Shown here piece by piece: positions 8,257-16,976 of a stretch of 33,339 nt of DNA (position 1 is its first letter; each line of letters begins with the position of its first letter). This stretch comes from CAYQCE01 sp964415885. Lineage in GTDB: Bacteria > Zixibacteria > MSB-5A5 > JAABVY01 > JAHJOQ01. The translations under genes were made by a program, and so were the position numbers. Location of the stretch: positions 1-33,339 of the forward strand of contig CAYQCE010000042.1 of the NCBI GenBank assembly GCA_964415885.1, in the 5' to 3' direction. The notes under the pieces were generated by a model, which was given only the letters and a program-made list of their open reading frames with translations, searched no databases and was not told the origin of the DNA.

Positions 8257-8271
8257 AGACGCGAGGATGCA

Positions 8272-8586
8272 ATGACGGAAATAGATGACATAGCGCGCGC
8301 TCTCTGCAACATTACCGAGCTTCGCACCATGCGCAAGTTCATCTACGAGGTGTTCACTCCTGCTGAGATCCAGGATGTCGCTCTTCGATGGCGACTGATG
8401 CAGATGCTGTCCGATGGTGTCACGCAGCGAAAGATTGCTGACGATCTCGGAATCAGTCTCTGCAAGATTACACGCGGATCGAAAGTACTGAAAGCAAAAG
8501 GCTCGGTCTCGAAGAGACTCTTGGAAAACTCTACAGGAGGAGAAAATGCATCGCGCAAGAAAACTTCAAGGGCTGCCGAATCATGA
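8272..8586 (+). CDS. trpR: TrpR-family transcriptional repressor
   Basis: A 104-residue helix-turn-helix protein. The diagnostic stretch is FTPAEIQDVALRWRLMQML followed by GVTQRKIADDLGISLCKITRGS; the ITRGS motif and the spacing to the preceding recognition helix match E. coli TrpR (~108 residues), which uses this Arg-Gly pair in tryptophan binding and DNA contact. The position equivalent to Ser88 of the E. coli protein appears to be Val, so ligand response is not certain. The closest alternative is the uncharacterised YerC/YecD branch of TrpR-like proteins. GAGG lies five bases before the ATG. Its last 41 bases overlap trpB in another frame, so the two are translationally linked. Confidence 0.8.
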   Translation: MTEIDDIARALCNITELRTMRKFIYEVFTPAEIQDVALRWRLMQMLSDGVTQRKIADDLGISLCKITRGSKVLKAKGSVSKRLLENSTGGENASRKKTSRAAES

Positions 8587-9766
8587 AGGTTATTTCGGAG
8601 ACTACGGCGGTCGATTTGTCCCCGATATACTGCACGGTATCCTTGACGAGATAACTTCGGCTTATCTTGAGGCTCGTCAGGATCAATCATACATCGACGA
8701 GCTCAGGCATCTTCAGAAACACTATATCGGTCGCCCCAGCCCGATATTTCATTGCCGGAATCTGAGCGAGAAAATCGGGGGCGGACAGATATATCTGAAG
8801 CGTGAGGATCTCAACCACACCGGCGCACACAAAATCAACCATTGCATCGGCGAGGCTCTTCTGGCCAAGCGTATGGGCAAGAAGAAGATAATCGCCGAAA
8901 CTGGTGCCGGACAGCACGGCGTCGCGCTCGCTACCGCAGCAGCCCTGGTCGGTCTGGAGTGCGACATCTACATGGGGCAGGTGGATATCGAGAAGGAGTA
9001 CCCGAATGTCGTGCGGATGAAGATCCTTGGAGCGAGCGTCATACCGGTGACATCGGGCCTCAAGACACTCAAAGAGGCAGTCGACACGGCATTCCAGGGC
9101 TATCTGGAGGATCCCGTAAACCAATTCTACGCAATCGGTTCTGTGGTTGGCCCGCATCCATTTCCGATGATGGTCCGTGATTTTCAGCAGATCGTCGGCG
9201 AAGAAGCCAGGGAGCAATTCGCGGCACTGACTGGCGGCCTCCCCGACAATCTCGTGGCATGTGTCGGAGGAGGTTCGAATGCCATCGGACTTTTCACCGC
9301 CTTTCTCGATGATTTCGATGTCAAGATGTACGGGGTCGAGCCATCCGGACGCGGCTTCAAGGATGGCGACCATGCCGCCACGCTAACTCTCGGGAAGCCG
9401 GGCGTGATACACGGGTTCAGATGTTATCTGCTCCAGGACGAAGAGGGTAACCCGATGCCGGTCTATTCGATCGCTTCCGGCCTGGATTACCCGGGCGTTG
9501 GACCGGAGCATTCGTTCCTGAAGGATATCGAGCGCGTCGAATATGAGACGATAAGTGATAACCAGGCAATCGACGCCTTCTTCGAGTTATCTCGTGTCGA
9601 GGGAATCATCCCGGCACTCGAAAGCGCACATGCAGTGGCATACGGCATACAACTCGCGGGCAAACTGTCGGATAGCAACACCATTCTGATCAACCTCTCC
9701 GGAAGGGGAGATAAAGACATCGATTATGTGACGGAAAGATATGGAAGTAACTTCGGAATATCGTAG
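8546..9766 (+). CDS. trpB: Tryptophan synthase beta chain
   Basis: A 406-residue PLP enzyme that joins indole and L-serine to give L-tryptophan. It has the TrpB1 pattern: NHEGYFGDYGGRFVP near the start, LNHTGAHKINHC with the PLP lysine at residue 96, AETGAGQHGVA with the catalytic Glu, ACVGGGSNAIG (phosphate-binding loop) and LSGRGDKD at the C-terminus. Length is typical. An AGGAGGAG ribosome site lies inside the end of trpR. No trpA follows; the next 250 bases hold a miniature repeat. TrpB1 normally channels indole from TrpA, so either trpA is elsewhere or this copy salvages free indole, as the trpRBA genes of some Chlamydia do. Confidence 0.95.
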   Translation: MHRARKLQGLPNHEGYFGDYGGRFVPDILHGILDEITSAYLEARQDQSYIDELRHLQKHYIGRPSPIFHCRNLSEKIGGGQIYLKREDLNHTGAHKINHCIGEALLAKRMGKKKIIAETGAGQHGVALATAAALVGLECDIYMGQVDIEKEYPNVVRMKILGASVIPVTSGLKTLKEAVDTAFQGYLEDPVNQFYAIGSVVGPHPFPMMVRDFQQIVGEEAREQFAALTGGLPDNLVACVGGGSNAIGLFTAFLDDFDVKMYGVEPSGRGFKDGDHAATLTLGKPGVIHGFRCYLLQDEEGNPMPVYSIASGLDYPGVGPEHSFLKDIERVEYETISDNQAIDAFFELSRVEGIIPALESAHAVAYGIQLAGKLSDSNTILINLSGRGDKDIDYVTERYGSNFGIS

Positions 9767-9779
9767 ACAAGCGACATAA

Positions 9780-9795
9780 GACGCAGGGATGCGTC
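9780..9795. repeat. Small hairpin after trpB
   Basis: GACGCA (9780-9785) and TGCGTC (9790-9795) flank a four-base GGGA loop, 14 bases after the trpB stop. No T-run follows. An alternative pairing of GCAGGG (9784-9789) with CCCTGC (9802-9807) is possible. It may mark the transcript end, but this is weak. Confidence 0.35.
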
Positions 9796-9813
9796 AGGTT
9801 ACCCTGCCTAACA

Positions 9814-9987
9814 GGGCTTGCTGAAAAACCGCACGACAACGGTCTTTGCGAGTGAGCGTAGCGAGCGTGGCAATCTCAAAGCAGCCGTATAGTATTGCCT
9901 GACTATGAGATCGCCGCGTCATTCCGCCTCCGCGGGATTCCTCGCGATGACAGCTTTTCCAGCCATACGGACTTTTTCAACAGGCCC
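9814..9987. mobile_element. Miniature inverted-repeat element, copy A (174 bp)
   Basis: The ends are imperfect terminal inverted repeats: GGGCTTGCTGAAAAA on the left, and TTTTTCAACAGGCCC on the right, whose reverse complement differs at two of 15 positions. TAACA occurs immediately outside both ends (9809-9813 and 9988-9992), consistent with a 5-bp target duplication. The inside has no ORF and carries the GAGTGAGCGTAGCGAGCG / TCGCCGCG type of palindromic sequence seen in dispersed intergenic repeats of many uncultured bacteria. A highly similar copy in the opposite orientation lies at 33174-33339. No transposase is nearby, so it would need one in trans. Confidence 0.75.
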
Positions 9988-10018
9988 TAACAGTAGTTTC
10001 TGAGTTGACACGCCGGGA

Positions 10019-10261
10019 TCATTCTGATTCCGACGTGTCTTTTTCCACCATCCAGAAAGAGGTGTAGACTTCGCCGTCGTCACCGACCACATCCCTGCAC
10101 ACGAAAAGACCGTTGGTCTCATTTACCAGCTTGCGCACGATCTCGTTTCTGACATCCTGCGACATATTGTCGAAATATGCTCGCTCATCGAAGTCCATCC
10201 GCCTGCCCCGCGCCGCCTCGAATAGGTCATTGAAGCTGTAATCGCAATAACTCATAATCAA
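10019..10261 (-). CDS. Hypothetical 80-residue protein
   Basis: A small soluble protein rich in acidic residues, with FDERAYFDNMSQDVRNEIVRKLVNETNG (helical) followed by LFVCRDVVGDDGEVYTSFWMVEKD (a likely beta-hairpin). No signal peptide or known motif. GGGAG lies about six bases before a TTG at 10259-10261 and twelve bases before ATG 10255, so the TTG start is taken but the ATG is possible. It is divergent from the histidine kinase across 146 bases and ends 31 bases from the miniature element. The helix plus hairpin could be a small binding domain; I do not recognise it. Confidence 0.55.
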   Translation of the reverse strand: MIMSYCDYSFNDLFEAARGRRMDFDERAYFDNMSQDVRNEIVRKLVNETNGLFVCRDVVGDDGEVYTSFWMVEKDTSESE

Positions 10262-10407
10262 AGTTGTCTCCCTTCACGATAAAACAGATCGAAATCGCAG
10301 ATGTTTCGGCGATCGCTCCTCAGAACATCAATCATCTATCAATATGATACGTTCACATTTGACCCCAACCGCCGATAACAATAATGTAGACAGTGCTTTA
10401 ACATGGA

Positions 10408-13206
10408 TTGACGAATCAACTATGGGGCGGTTATTCAGGGGTGGATTCAAAGTACGCGAATATGAGCCGTGCAGAGCTAATCAATGAGCTCGCTCGGATA
10501 GAGGCATCGGCAGAACGTCACACCGAGAGCGAATCACAGACAAACTCCGGCTTTGATACCGCCTGCACTTCAGCAAACTCCGCCTTCGAGAGCATACTCC
10601 GAGCAACACCGATGGGATTCGGCGTGGTTGTCGACAGGGTTATCACACACGTCAATGACAGATTCTGCCAAATGACCGGTTACGACAAGTCGGAGATTCT
10701 GGGAAAAAACGCCCGGATCATCTACCCTTCCGACATCGAGTATGAGTATGTTGGCCGCGAGAAGTACGCCCAGATCGAAGAGACTGGAGTAGGCACGGTC
10801 GAGACCAGATGGAAGACCAAAGATGGCGAGATCCTTCATGTCCTCCTTTCATCAGCACCTATAGATATTGAGAACTGGTCGAAGGGTGTGACATTCACCG
10901 TTCTCAACATAACAGACAGGATCGAAGCCGAGCGAAAGCTCCGGGAGAACGAGGAACGATTCAGGTCGTTTCTCGACAATGTCGAAGACATGGTGTACTT
11001 TCAGGGGTTGGATGGTTCCCTGGCGAGCCTGAATAACGCCAACGAGAGCATCACGGGATTTTCGCGCGAGGAATTTGAGGACGATCCACAGCTCTGGCGG
11101 AATATAGTGCATCCGGATGATCTTCGTCTGGCTGAGAAGTTTTTTGATGATCACCCCGAGGGTGTCGAGAGGTTCGACGTCGACTACAGGCTCAGAAACA
11201 GATCCGGAGAATGGCGCTGGATCCAATCGAGGATGGTAGCGGCTCACGACACAGACGGTGACATCATAGGCTACAACTGTATCGACAGGGACGTTACGGA
11301 GCAGAAACGGGTCCAGGAAGCGCTTGGAAACTCGGAAGAGAAGCACCGTCTTGTAGTGGAGAACGCCGCAGAGGGTATTATAGTCACTCGAGACCAGAAG
11401 ATAATCTTCGCAAATCCAAGGGCTCGCGAACTCGTCAAGTACTCTGTCGAGGAGTATCTCGACCGGCCATTTTTGAGACTCGTACATCCCGATGACCGCG
11501 ACATGGTGACCAGATATCACAAAATGCGGCTCGCCGGTGAGGACGCCCCTCAGTTTTACGAATTCAGACTTCTGGACAAAGACGGAGATATCAGGTGGGT
11601 CAGTATTTCCGGAGTACTGATCAATTGGGAAGGAAAACCTGCGACGCTGAATTTCATCAACGACATAACCGAGCGGAAGGAATTCGAGGAGAAGCTGCGG
11701 GTCAATGAAGAACGTCTGCGGACAATCTTCGACTCATCCCCGGTAATCATAGGTTTGCTCGACCTGAAAGGCTGCTGGATTGAACTGAACAGATACGCCT
11801 ACAACATTCTCGGCTACGAGTCGGGCGACCTGGTTGGCAGACCATTCCTCGAGATAACTCATCCCGAAGAGAGACAGTCAGCCGGAGAGAGATTCAAGCT
11901 CCTTATTGACGGTGAAATTGACAGCTACAACACGATAAGACGATACCTCAGAAAGGATGCAACTGTCTTCTGGGGCAACGTGAACGTCAGTCCGCTCCTC
12001 AACAGCATCGGAGAAGTCGAGAGCTATGTAGCTATCGTGGTCGACATTACCGACAAAGTCAGGGCAAACGAGGAGATTGCAAAAGCAGAGAAACTCGATT
12101 CCATTGGCCTTCTCGCTGGCGGCATAGCGCACGACTTCAACAACATACTCTCAGCGGTTCTCGGAAGCGTCTCTCTGGCGCGTCTCGACCTTCGTAAAGA
12201 CAGCGAACCCGCACTATTGCTCAGGGAGGCCGAGAAGGCAATCATGAGAGCGCGCGATCTCACTCATCAGCTCCTCACATTTTCCAAAGGAGGCGCACCG
12301 CTACTCAAAACCACATCGATCAAAGAGATCATAAGAGAATCTGCAGATTTCGCTCTCCGTGGCTCGAACGTCGGCAGCCGATACGTTTTCGCTCATGATC
12401 TGAAGCCCGTTGAAGCCGACGAGAGTCAGCTTAGCCAGGTGATAGCGAATCTTGTCATCAATGCCGACCAGGCAATGCCCGCGGGCGGCACCATAGAGAT
12501 TTTCGCAGAGAACACAATGCTGAACGACAGCGATAATCCGCACTTGAAAAAGGGCGAATATGTCAAGATTTCAATCTCTGACTCGGGCGTTGGAATAGAC
12601 TCAGAAAACCTGTCCAGGATATTCGACCCCTTCTTCACAACCAAAGAGAAAGGCACGGGCCTCGGGCTGTCGAGCTGCTATTCGATTGTCCAGAAGCACG
12701 ACGGACACATGGGGGTAAAATCTGAGGTTGGACAGGGGACTACCTTCTATATATATCTGCCGGCTTCCACAAAGTCATCTTCTTCCTCTGAACTCACACT
12801 TACGTCGAACTTGCGAGGTCAAGGAAGGATCCTCGTCATGGACGATGAGGAGCCGGTATTGAAACTTGCTCGAATGGCACTTTTACGACTCGGCTATGAT
12901 GTCGAAGCCGTCACGGATGGCGCAACGGCGGTCACGGCATACAAGAAAGCGATGGAGGAAGGTAACTCCTTTGATGCTGTCATAATGGACCTCACCATCC
13001 CGGGAGGAGTCGGCGGCAAGGAGACTCTGGCACGAATCCGTCGAATCGACCCGCTGGTCAAGGCGATCGTATCGAGCGGCTATTCCAATGACCCGGTTAT
13101 GGCAGACTACGAATCGTACGGCTTCTGCGGGCGCGTAGCCAAACCATACAAGGTACGGGAACTGGCCGAGGTTGTCGGAAGTGTGCTCGTAAGCGAATCA
13201 GTATAA
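10408..13206 (+). CDS. Hybrid sensor histidine kinase: four PAS domains, kinase core, receiver
   Basis: A 932-residue cytoplasmic signalling protein with no membrane segment. Four PAS domains fall at about 60-165, 175-300, 305-425 and 430-555, each ending in a DITER/DVTEQ-type PAC motif. The HisKA block LLAGGIAHDFNNIL carries the phospho-accepting His575. The ATPase has NLVINADQAMPAGG (N box), DSGVGID, FDPFFTTKEKGTGLGL (F and G2 boxes). The C-terminal receiver has VMDDEEP, phospho-acceptor Asp861 in VIMDLTIPGG, and the Lys of VAKPYK. All catalytic residues are present. The start is uncertain: the long frame begins at TTG 10408 without a clear ribosome site; GTG 10441 and ATG 10462 are alternatives. 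No partner response regulator is adjacent, so it is an orphan. Confidence 0.9.
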   Translation: MTNQLWGGYSGVDSKYANMSRAELINELARIEASAERHTESESQTNSGFDTACTSANSAFESILRATPMGFGVVVDRVITHVNDRFCQMTGYDKSEILGKNARIIYPSDIEYEYVGREKYAQIEETGVGTVETRWKTKDGEILHVLLSSAPIDIENWSKGVTFTVLNITDRIEAERKLRENEERFRSFLDNVEDMVYFQGLDGSLASLNNANESITGFSREEFEDDPQLWRNIVHPDDLRLAEKFFDDHPEGVERFDVDYRLRNRSGEWRWIQSRMVAAHDTDGDIIGYNCIDRDVTEQKRVQEALGNSEEKHRLVVENAAEGIIVTRDQKIIFANPRARELVKYSVEEYLDRPFLRLVHPDDRDMVTRYHKMRLAGEDAPQFYEFRLLDKDGDIRWVSISGVLINWEGKPATLNFINDITERKEFEEKLRVNEERLRTIFDSSPVIIGLLDLKGCWIELNRYAYNILGYESGDLVGRPFLEITHPEERQSAGERFKLLIDGEIDSYNTIRRYLRKDATVFWGNVNVSPLLNSIGEVESYVAIVVDITDKVRANEEIAKAEKLDSIGLLAGGIAHDFNNILSAVLGSVSLARLDLRKDSEPALLLREAEKAIMRARDLTHQLLTFSKGGAPLLKTTSIKEIIRESADFALRGSNVGSRYVFAHDLKPVEADESQLSQVIANLVINADQAMPAGGTIEIFAENTMLNDSDNPHLKKGEYVKISISDSGVGIDSENLSRIFDPFFTTKEKGTGLGLSSCYSIVQKHDGHMGVKSEVGQGTTFYIYLPASTKSSSSSELTLTSNLRGQGRILVMDDEEPVLKLARMALLRLGYDVEAVTDGATAVTAYKKAMEEGNSFDAVIMDLTIPGGVGGKETLARIRRIDPLVKAIVSSGYSNDPVMADYESYGFCGRVAKPYKVRELAEVVGSVLVSESV

Positions 13207-13483
13207 TTCCGACGCCGCTATTGTACTCCCAGGCCGATTCACCAGCCTCCAGAATCCAGTTGACAACGCACTCTTAAGGTGTAGATTTAGTCCGGCGGTG
13301 GGGTATGCCCGCGCGCTGATGAATCGGATCGATGAGAGTCGATCCCTTAATTATATGTGGCACAGTATGTGGCGATTCGAATTACAGATGGTCAGGAAGG
13401 CCTATTACAAAGGCCAGTTGTAAATGCCAGTCTTCTCCTACTATCAAACCGACAGTTCACCAGCCACAATTGAGGAGATTGAC

Positions 13484-14827
13484 ATGGCAAACATACATGC
13501 TCCGGCAATCGTGACCGAGCTACCGGGACCAAACTCCCGCCGACTGATCGAATCGGATGAGAAATTTGTCTCGCACTCATACACCCGCATGTTTCCGACC
13601 GTGCTCGACAGAGGAGACGGAAGCTACATCTGGGACGTCGACGGCAACTGCTTTGTCGACTTCCACTCCGGCATCGGCGTCTGCTCCACCGGCAATGTCC
13701 ATCCGAAGGTCGTCGATGCTATCAAAGACCAGGCGGAGAAGGGTGTTCATTTCGCCTCCGCTGACTTCTATCATGGCCTGATCGGGAAGCTCGCAGAAAA
13801 GCTCGCCGAGATAGCGCCGGGCGACAACAACAAGCGGGTTTTCTTTGGGAACTCCGGCACTGAATCGGTCGAGGCGGCTATAAAAGTTGCCAAATATTCC
13901 ACCGGGAGACACCGTTTCATAGCATACATAAACGCTTTTCACGGCCGGACGCTCGGTTCGCTTTCATTGACCTGCTCAAAGAAGGAGCAGCGTCTGCATT
14001 TCCATCCGATGATGGACGGCGTCACACACGTCTTTTATCCGTACTGCTATCGCTGCCCGGTCAATCTCGAATATCCGAAGTGCGATTTCGCATGCATCGA
14101 TCTTATAGAGGATGAATATCTAACCAAGGTCTGTCCGGCTGAGGAGGTTGCGGCAGTCTTTGTCGAGCCGATCCAGGGCGAGGGAGGATATATTGTCCCG
14201 CCCGACGGATACTTCAAGCGTCTCAAAGAAATGTGCGACAAGTACGGGATTCTCCTGATCTCGGATGAGGTTCAATCCGGCATGGGCCGAACCGGCAAAT
14301 GGTTCGCAATCGAGCATTACGATGTCGAACCGGATGTTATCGCAGTTGCAAAGGGAATTGCATCCGGGATGCCTCTCGGAGCCTGCGTCGCGAAATCCGA
14401 GGTGATGGACTGGGGTCCGGGTGCGCACGCATCGACATTCGGCGGTAACCCGGTCGCATGCGCAGCGGCTCTCGCGACCATTGATGTGATCGAGCAGGAA
14501 CTGCTCGTGAATGCCAGAGAGATCGGGGACTACATATTGTCCCAGGTGCGCGAGTTTCAGAAGGAATCCGAGATCGTGGGAGATGTGCGCGGAAAGGGAC
14601 TGATGATAGGTGTCGAGATCGTGAAAAACCGCGAGACTAAGGAGAGAGCTCCCGATCTTTCGAAGATGATCATGCGGGAGGCATTTCGCAACGGTCTCAT
14701 GCTTCTTACATGCGGTCCGAACTCCCTGCGGATTCTTCCGCCTCTCTCGATCTCAAAGGAAACGGTCGATCAGGCGCTGCCTATACTCTTAGATGCCATC
14801 CGTACGGTTCAGAAGAAACGAGGATGA
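13484..14827 (+). CDS. Class III PLP-dependent aminotransferase (4-aminobutyrate/acetylornithine type)
   Basis: I start at ATG 13484 (447 residues), preceded by GAGGAG six bases upstream; the frame opens 20 codons earlier without a ribosome site. Family markers: GNSGTESVEAAIKVAK, AFHGRTLGSLSLT, EPIQGEGGYIVPP, LISDEVQSGMGRTGK and VIAVAKGIASGMPLGA with the PLP lysine K290. The N-terminal PGPNSRRLIESDEKFVSHSY and the whole arrangement resemble the archaeal-type 4-aminobutyrate aminotransferase/amino-acid racemase branch. A four-cysteine insert, YCYRC...KCDFAC (C-x2-C-x8-C-x3-C), may bind a metal or Fe-S cluster. The substrate is not settled. The following sucCD would suit GABA-to-succinate catabolism, but a hairpin separates them and no semialdehyde dehydrogenase is present. 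Confidence 0.9.
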   Translation: MANIHAPAIVTELPGPNSRRLIESDEKFVSHSYTRMFPTVLDRGDGSYIWDVDGNCFVDFHSGIGVCSTGNVHPKVVDAIKDQAEKGVHFASADFYHGLIGKLAEKLAEIAPGDNNKRVFFGNSGTESVEAAIKVAKYSTGRHRFIAYINAFHGRTLGSLSLTCSKKEQRLHFHPMMDGVTHVFYPYCYRCPVNLEYPKCDFACIDLIEDEYLTKVCPAEEVAAVFVEPIQGEGGYIVPPDGYFKRLKEMCDKYGILLISDEVQSGMGRTGKWFAIEHYDVEPDVIAVAKGIASGMPLGACVAKSEVMDWGPGAHASTFGGNPVACAAALATIDVIEQELLVNAREIGDYILSQVREFQKESEIVGDVRGKGLMIGVEIVKNRETKERAPDLSKMIMREAFRNGLMLLTCGPNSLRILPPLSISKETVDQALPILLDAIRTVQKKRG

Positions 14828-14845
14828 AACTATATATATATTCGA

Positions 14846-14871
14846 GCCGCCGGAGCAACAGAGCCGGCGGC
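14846..14871 (+). terminator. Hairpin between the aminotransferase and sucC
   Basis: GCCGCCGG (14846-14853) and CCGGCGGC (14864-14871) form a perfect 8-bp GC stem with a 10-base loop, starting 18 bases after the stop and followed by ATTCGATTTTCC. The T-run is short, so it may terminate partially and let some transcripts reach sucC. Confidence 0.5.
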
Positions 14872-14904
14872 ATTCGATTTTCCGAATAGTGAAAGGAGCT
14901 TGCG

Positions 14905-16095
14905 ATGAGGCTGTTCGAATTTGAAGCGAAACAGCTCTTCAAGAAGTTCAATATTCCGGTCACGGAAGGAGTGATCTGCAGAACCCCTGCCGAAGTGCGG
15001 AATGCAGTTACCGATCTGGGTGGTCGCGGGATTTTGAAGGTGCAGATACTCTCCGGAGGTCGCGGAAAAGCGGGAGGAATCAAGAAAGCGGAATCTCCCG
15101 AGGATGCCAACCAGCTCGCCGAGGAACTTTTCGACTCAACGATCAAGGGTTATCCGGTAGAGCAGATTCTCGTCGATCCGCTGCTCGAGGTAAGGCGTGA
15201 GTACTACCTGGGTGTGACGATCGATCGCGCGCGATACAAGATCGTTGTGATCGGATCACCCACAGGCGGAGTGGATATCGAGGAATTCGCCAAGAAGAAC
15301 CCGAAGAAGGTCTTCCGTCAGGCCTTCGATATCGACGAGCAGATGTATATGTTTCAGGCTTTCGATATCGGGCTTCAGATGAAATTCCGCAAGGACAAAC
15401 TGAAACTCTTGTCGTCGATTATCCTGGGACTCTTCAACACATTCATGAAGTACGACTGCAAGCTCGCCGAGATCAATCCGCTGATCGAGACAGAGAGCGG
15501 AGATCTCGCCGCCGCTGATGCACGTATTTCGCTCGACGACGACGCTCTGTTCCGTCATCCTGAGCTTGCCGAGATGGGCATTGAGAAGCGGCACGAGGAG
15601 GGCGAGATGACTCCGCGCGAGAAGCAGGCGCGCGATAACAATATTCCGTATCTCGATCTCGAGGGTAACGTCGGTATGTTCCCCGGTGGCGCCGGATTCG
15701 GCATAATGGGCAACGACTTTGTCAACTATTACGGCGGCGAACCGGCAAATTTCATGGACTCCGGCGGCGGACCATCCCCGGAACGTTTGGCAAAAATGCT
15801 CGTCCTGCTCGATGACAACCCGCAGGTCAAAGCCATCTTCGGGGCACGCTTCGGTGGGATATCCCGTTGCGATGATTTCGCCAAAGGCGTAATCATGTTC
15901 CTAAAGGAACACGGGCTCTCCAAACCGATGGTAATGAGAATGACCGGCAACCAGTGGGAAGAGGGAGTCAGGCTGTTCGAAGAAGCGAAGAATGAGAATT
16001 CCGAGCTATTCGAGCAGGTCGAATTCCACGGTATTGAAACACCGATCGAGGAGATCGCCAAACGTGCGGTCGAGTTGGCGAAGGAGGCGAAGTAA
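14905..16095 (+). CDS. sucC: Succinyl-CoA synthetase, beta subunit
   Basis: A 396-residue ATP-grasp protein that, with the alpha subunit, interconverts succinyl-CoA and succinate with nucleotide synthesis in the citric acid cycle. It starts MRLFEFEAKQLFKKFNIPV, typical of SucC, then has VKVQ-like LKVQILSGGRGKAGG (nucleotide contact), KLAEINPLI (metal-ligand Glu/Asn) and the C-terminal domain GGAGFGIMGND, ANFMDSGGGPSPERL and IFGARFGGISRCD. Length is normal (about 390). AGGAG lies before the ATG. It overlaps sucD by one base (TAATG). Related CoA ligases (malate-CoA ligase, others) share these motifs, so acid specificity is inferred. Confidence 0.92.
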   Translation: MRLFEFEAKQLFKKFNIPVTEGVICRTPAEVRNAVTDLGGRGILKVQILSGGRGKAGGIKKAESPEDANQLAEELFDSTIKGYPVEQILVDPLLEVRREYYLGVTIDRARYKIVVIGSPTGGVDIEEFAKKNPKKVFRQAFDIDEQMYMFQAFDIGLQMKFRKDKLKLLSSIILGLFNTFMKYDCKLAEINPLIETESGDLAAADARISLDDDALFRHPELAEMGIEKRHEEGEMTPREKQARDNNIPYLDLEGNVGMFPGGAGFGIMGNDFVNYYGGEPANFMDSGGGPSPERLAKMLVLLDDNPQVKAIFGARFGGISRCDDFAKGVIMFLKEHGLSKPMVMRMTGNQWEEGVRLFEEAKNENSELFEQVEFHGIETPIEEIAKRAVELAKEAK

Positions 16096-16976
16096 TGGCT
16101 ATCCTCGTGAATAAAGAATCACGGATACTCGTGCAGGGCATGACCGGTACTGCCGGACAGTTTCACACCAAGCGGATGCTCGACTACGGCACCAATATCG
16201 TCGCGGGAACGTCTCCCGGCAAAGGTGGCGAGGTAGTCGAGGACGTTCCTGTGTTTGACACTGTGGAGTTCGCGATCGAGGAAACCGGAGCCGACACTTC
16301 CGTTATCTTCCTTCCGGCGCGATTCGTGAAGGAAGCGGCGATCGAGGCTATATACGCCGGTATGAAGCTCGTGGTTGTCATACCAGAGCATATTCCGATC
16401 TTCGATATGATGGAGATCCGAAAGATCGCCAGGGAATACCGCTCTACGGTCCTCGGCGGAAATACTCCCGGTATCATATCTCCGGGACAGGCGAATCTCG
16501 GCATTATGCCCGAACTCGCTTTCAAGCGCGGCAAGGTCGGAACTGTCTCACGTTCAGGATCGATAACTTATTATGTCGCCGATACGCTCACACGCACCGG
16601 ATACGGCGAAACCACATGCGTCGGCATGGGCGGCGATCCCGTACTCGGCTCGACCTTCGATGATATCCTCTGGGAGTTTGAGAAGGACAAGGAGACCGAG
16701 GCGGTCGTGATGTGCGGCGAAATCGGCGGAGTTTACGAGGAACTTGCAAAAGATACTATTCAGCGTATGAAGAAACCGGTCATCTTCATGATCGGCGGAC
16801 TGTATGCTCCTCCGGGCAAGCGGATGGGACACGCGGGCGCTATCGTCGAGGGTTCGATGGGCACAGCAAAGTCGAAAGTCAAGGTGCTCGAATCTGCCGG
16901 GGCTCATCATGCCAAAACATTCCTCGATATCCCACGGCTCCTCGAGGAGCAGGGCATTGCGCCTGTGGAGAGCTGA
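16095..16976 (+). CDS. sucD: Succinyl-CoA synthetase, alpha subunit
   Basis: A 293-residue CoA-binding subunit. It has ILVQGMTGTAGQFHTKRML (CoA-binding Rossmann start), GTSPGKGG, GGNTPGIISPGQ, TVSRSGSITYYV, CVGMGGDPVLGSTF, CGEIGG and KRMGHAGAIVEG, in which His246 is the residue that is phosphorylated in catalysis; it falls at the same number as in the E. coli protein. AAGGAGG inside the end of sucC serves as ribosome site. No other citric acid cycle gene adjoins the pair. 438 bases without a convincing gene follow. Confidence 0.93.
   Translation: MAILVNKESRILVQGMTGTAGQFHTKRMLDYGTNIVAGTSPGKGGEVVEDVPVFDTVEFAIEETGADTSVIFLPARFVKEAAIEAIYAGMKLVVVIPEHIPIFDMMEIRKIAREYRSTVLGGNTPGIISPGQANLGIMPELAFKRGKVGTVSRSGSITYYVADTLTRTGYGETTCVGMGGDPVLGSTFDDILWEFEKDKETEAVVMCGEIGGVYEELAKDTIQRMKKPVIFMIGGLYAPPGKRMGHAGAIVEGSMGTAKSKVKVLESAGAHHAKTFLDIPRLLEEQGIAPVES

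Noticed and set aside
9841..9880. CRISPR repeat or attachment site
   Set aside because: GAGTGAGCGTAGCGAGCG occurs only inside the two element copies, not in an array with spacers.
13260..13287. Possible promoter TTGACA-16 bases-TAGATT upstream of the aminotransferase
   Set aside because: The -10 matches only four of six bases and the start codon is about 197 bases away. Too weak to list.
13424..13483. 20-codon extension of the aminotransferase
   Set aside because: No ribosome site at 13424. GAGGAG precedes ATG 13484, where the family's usual sequence begins.
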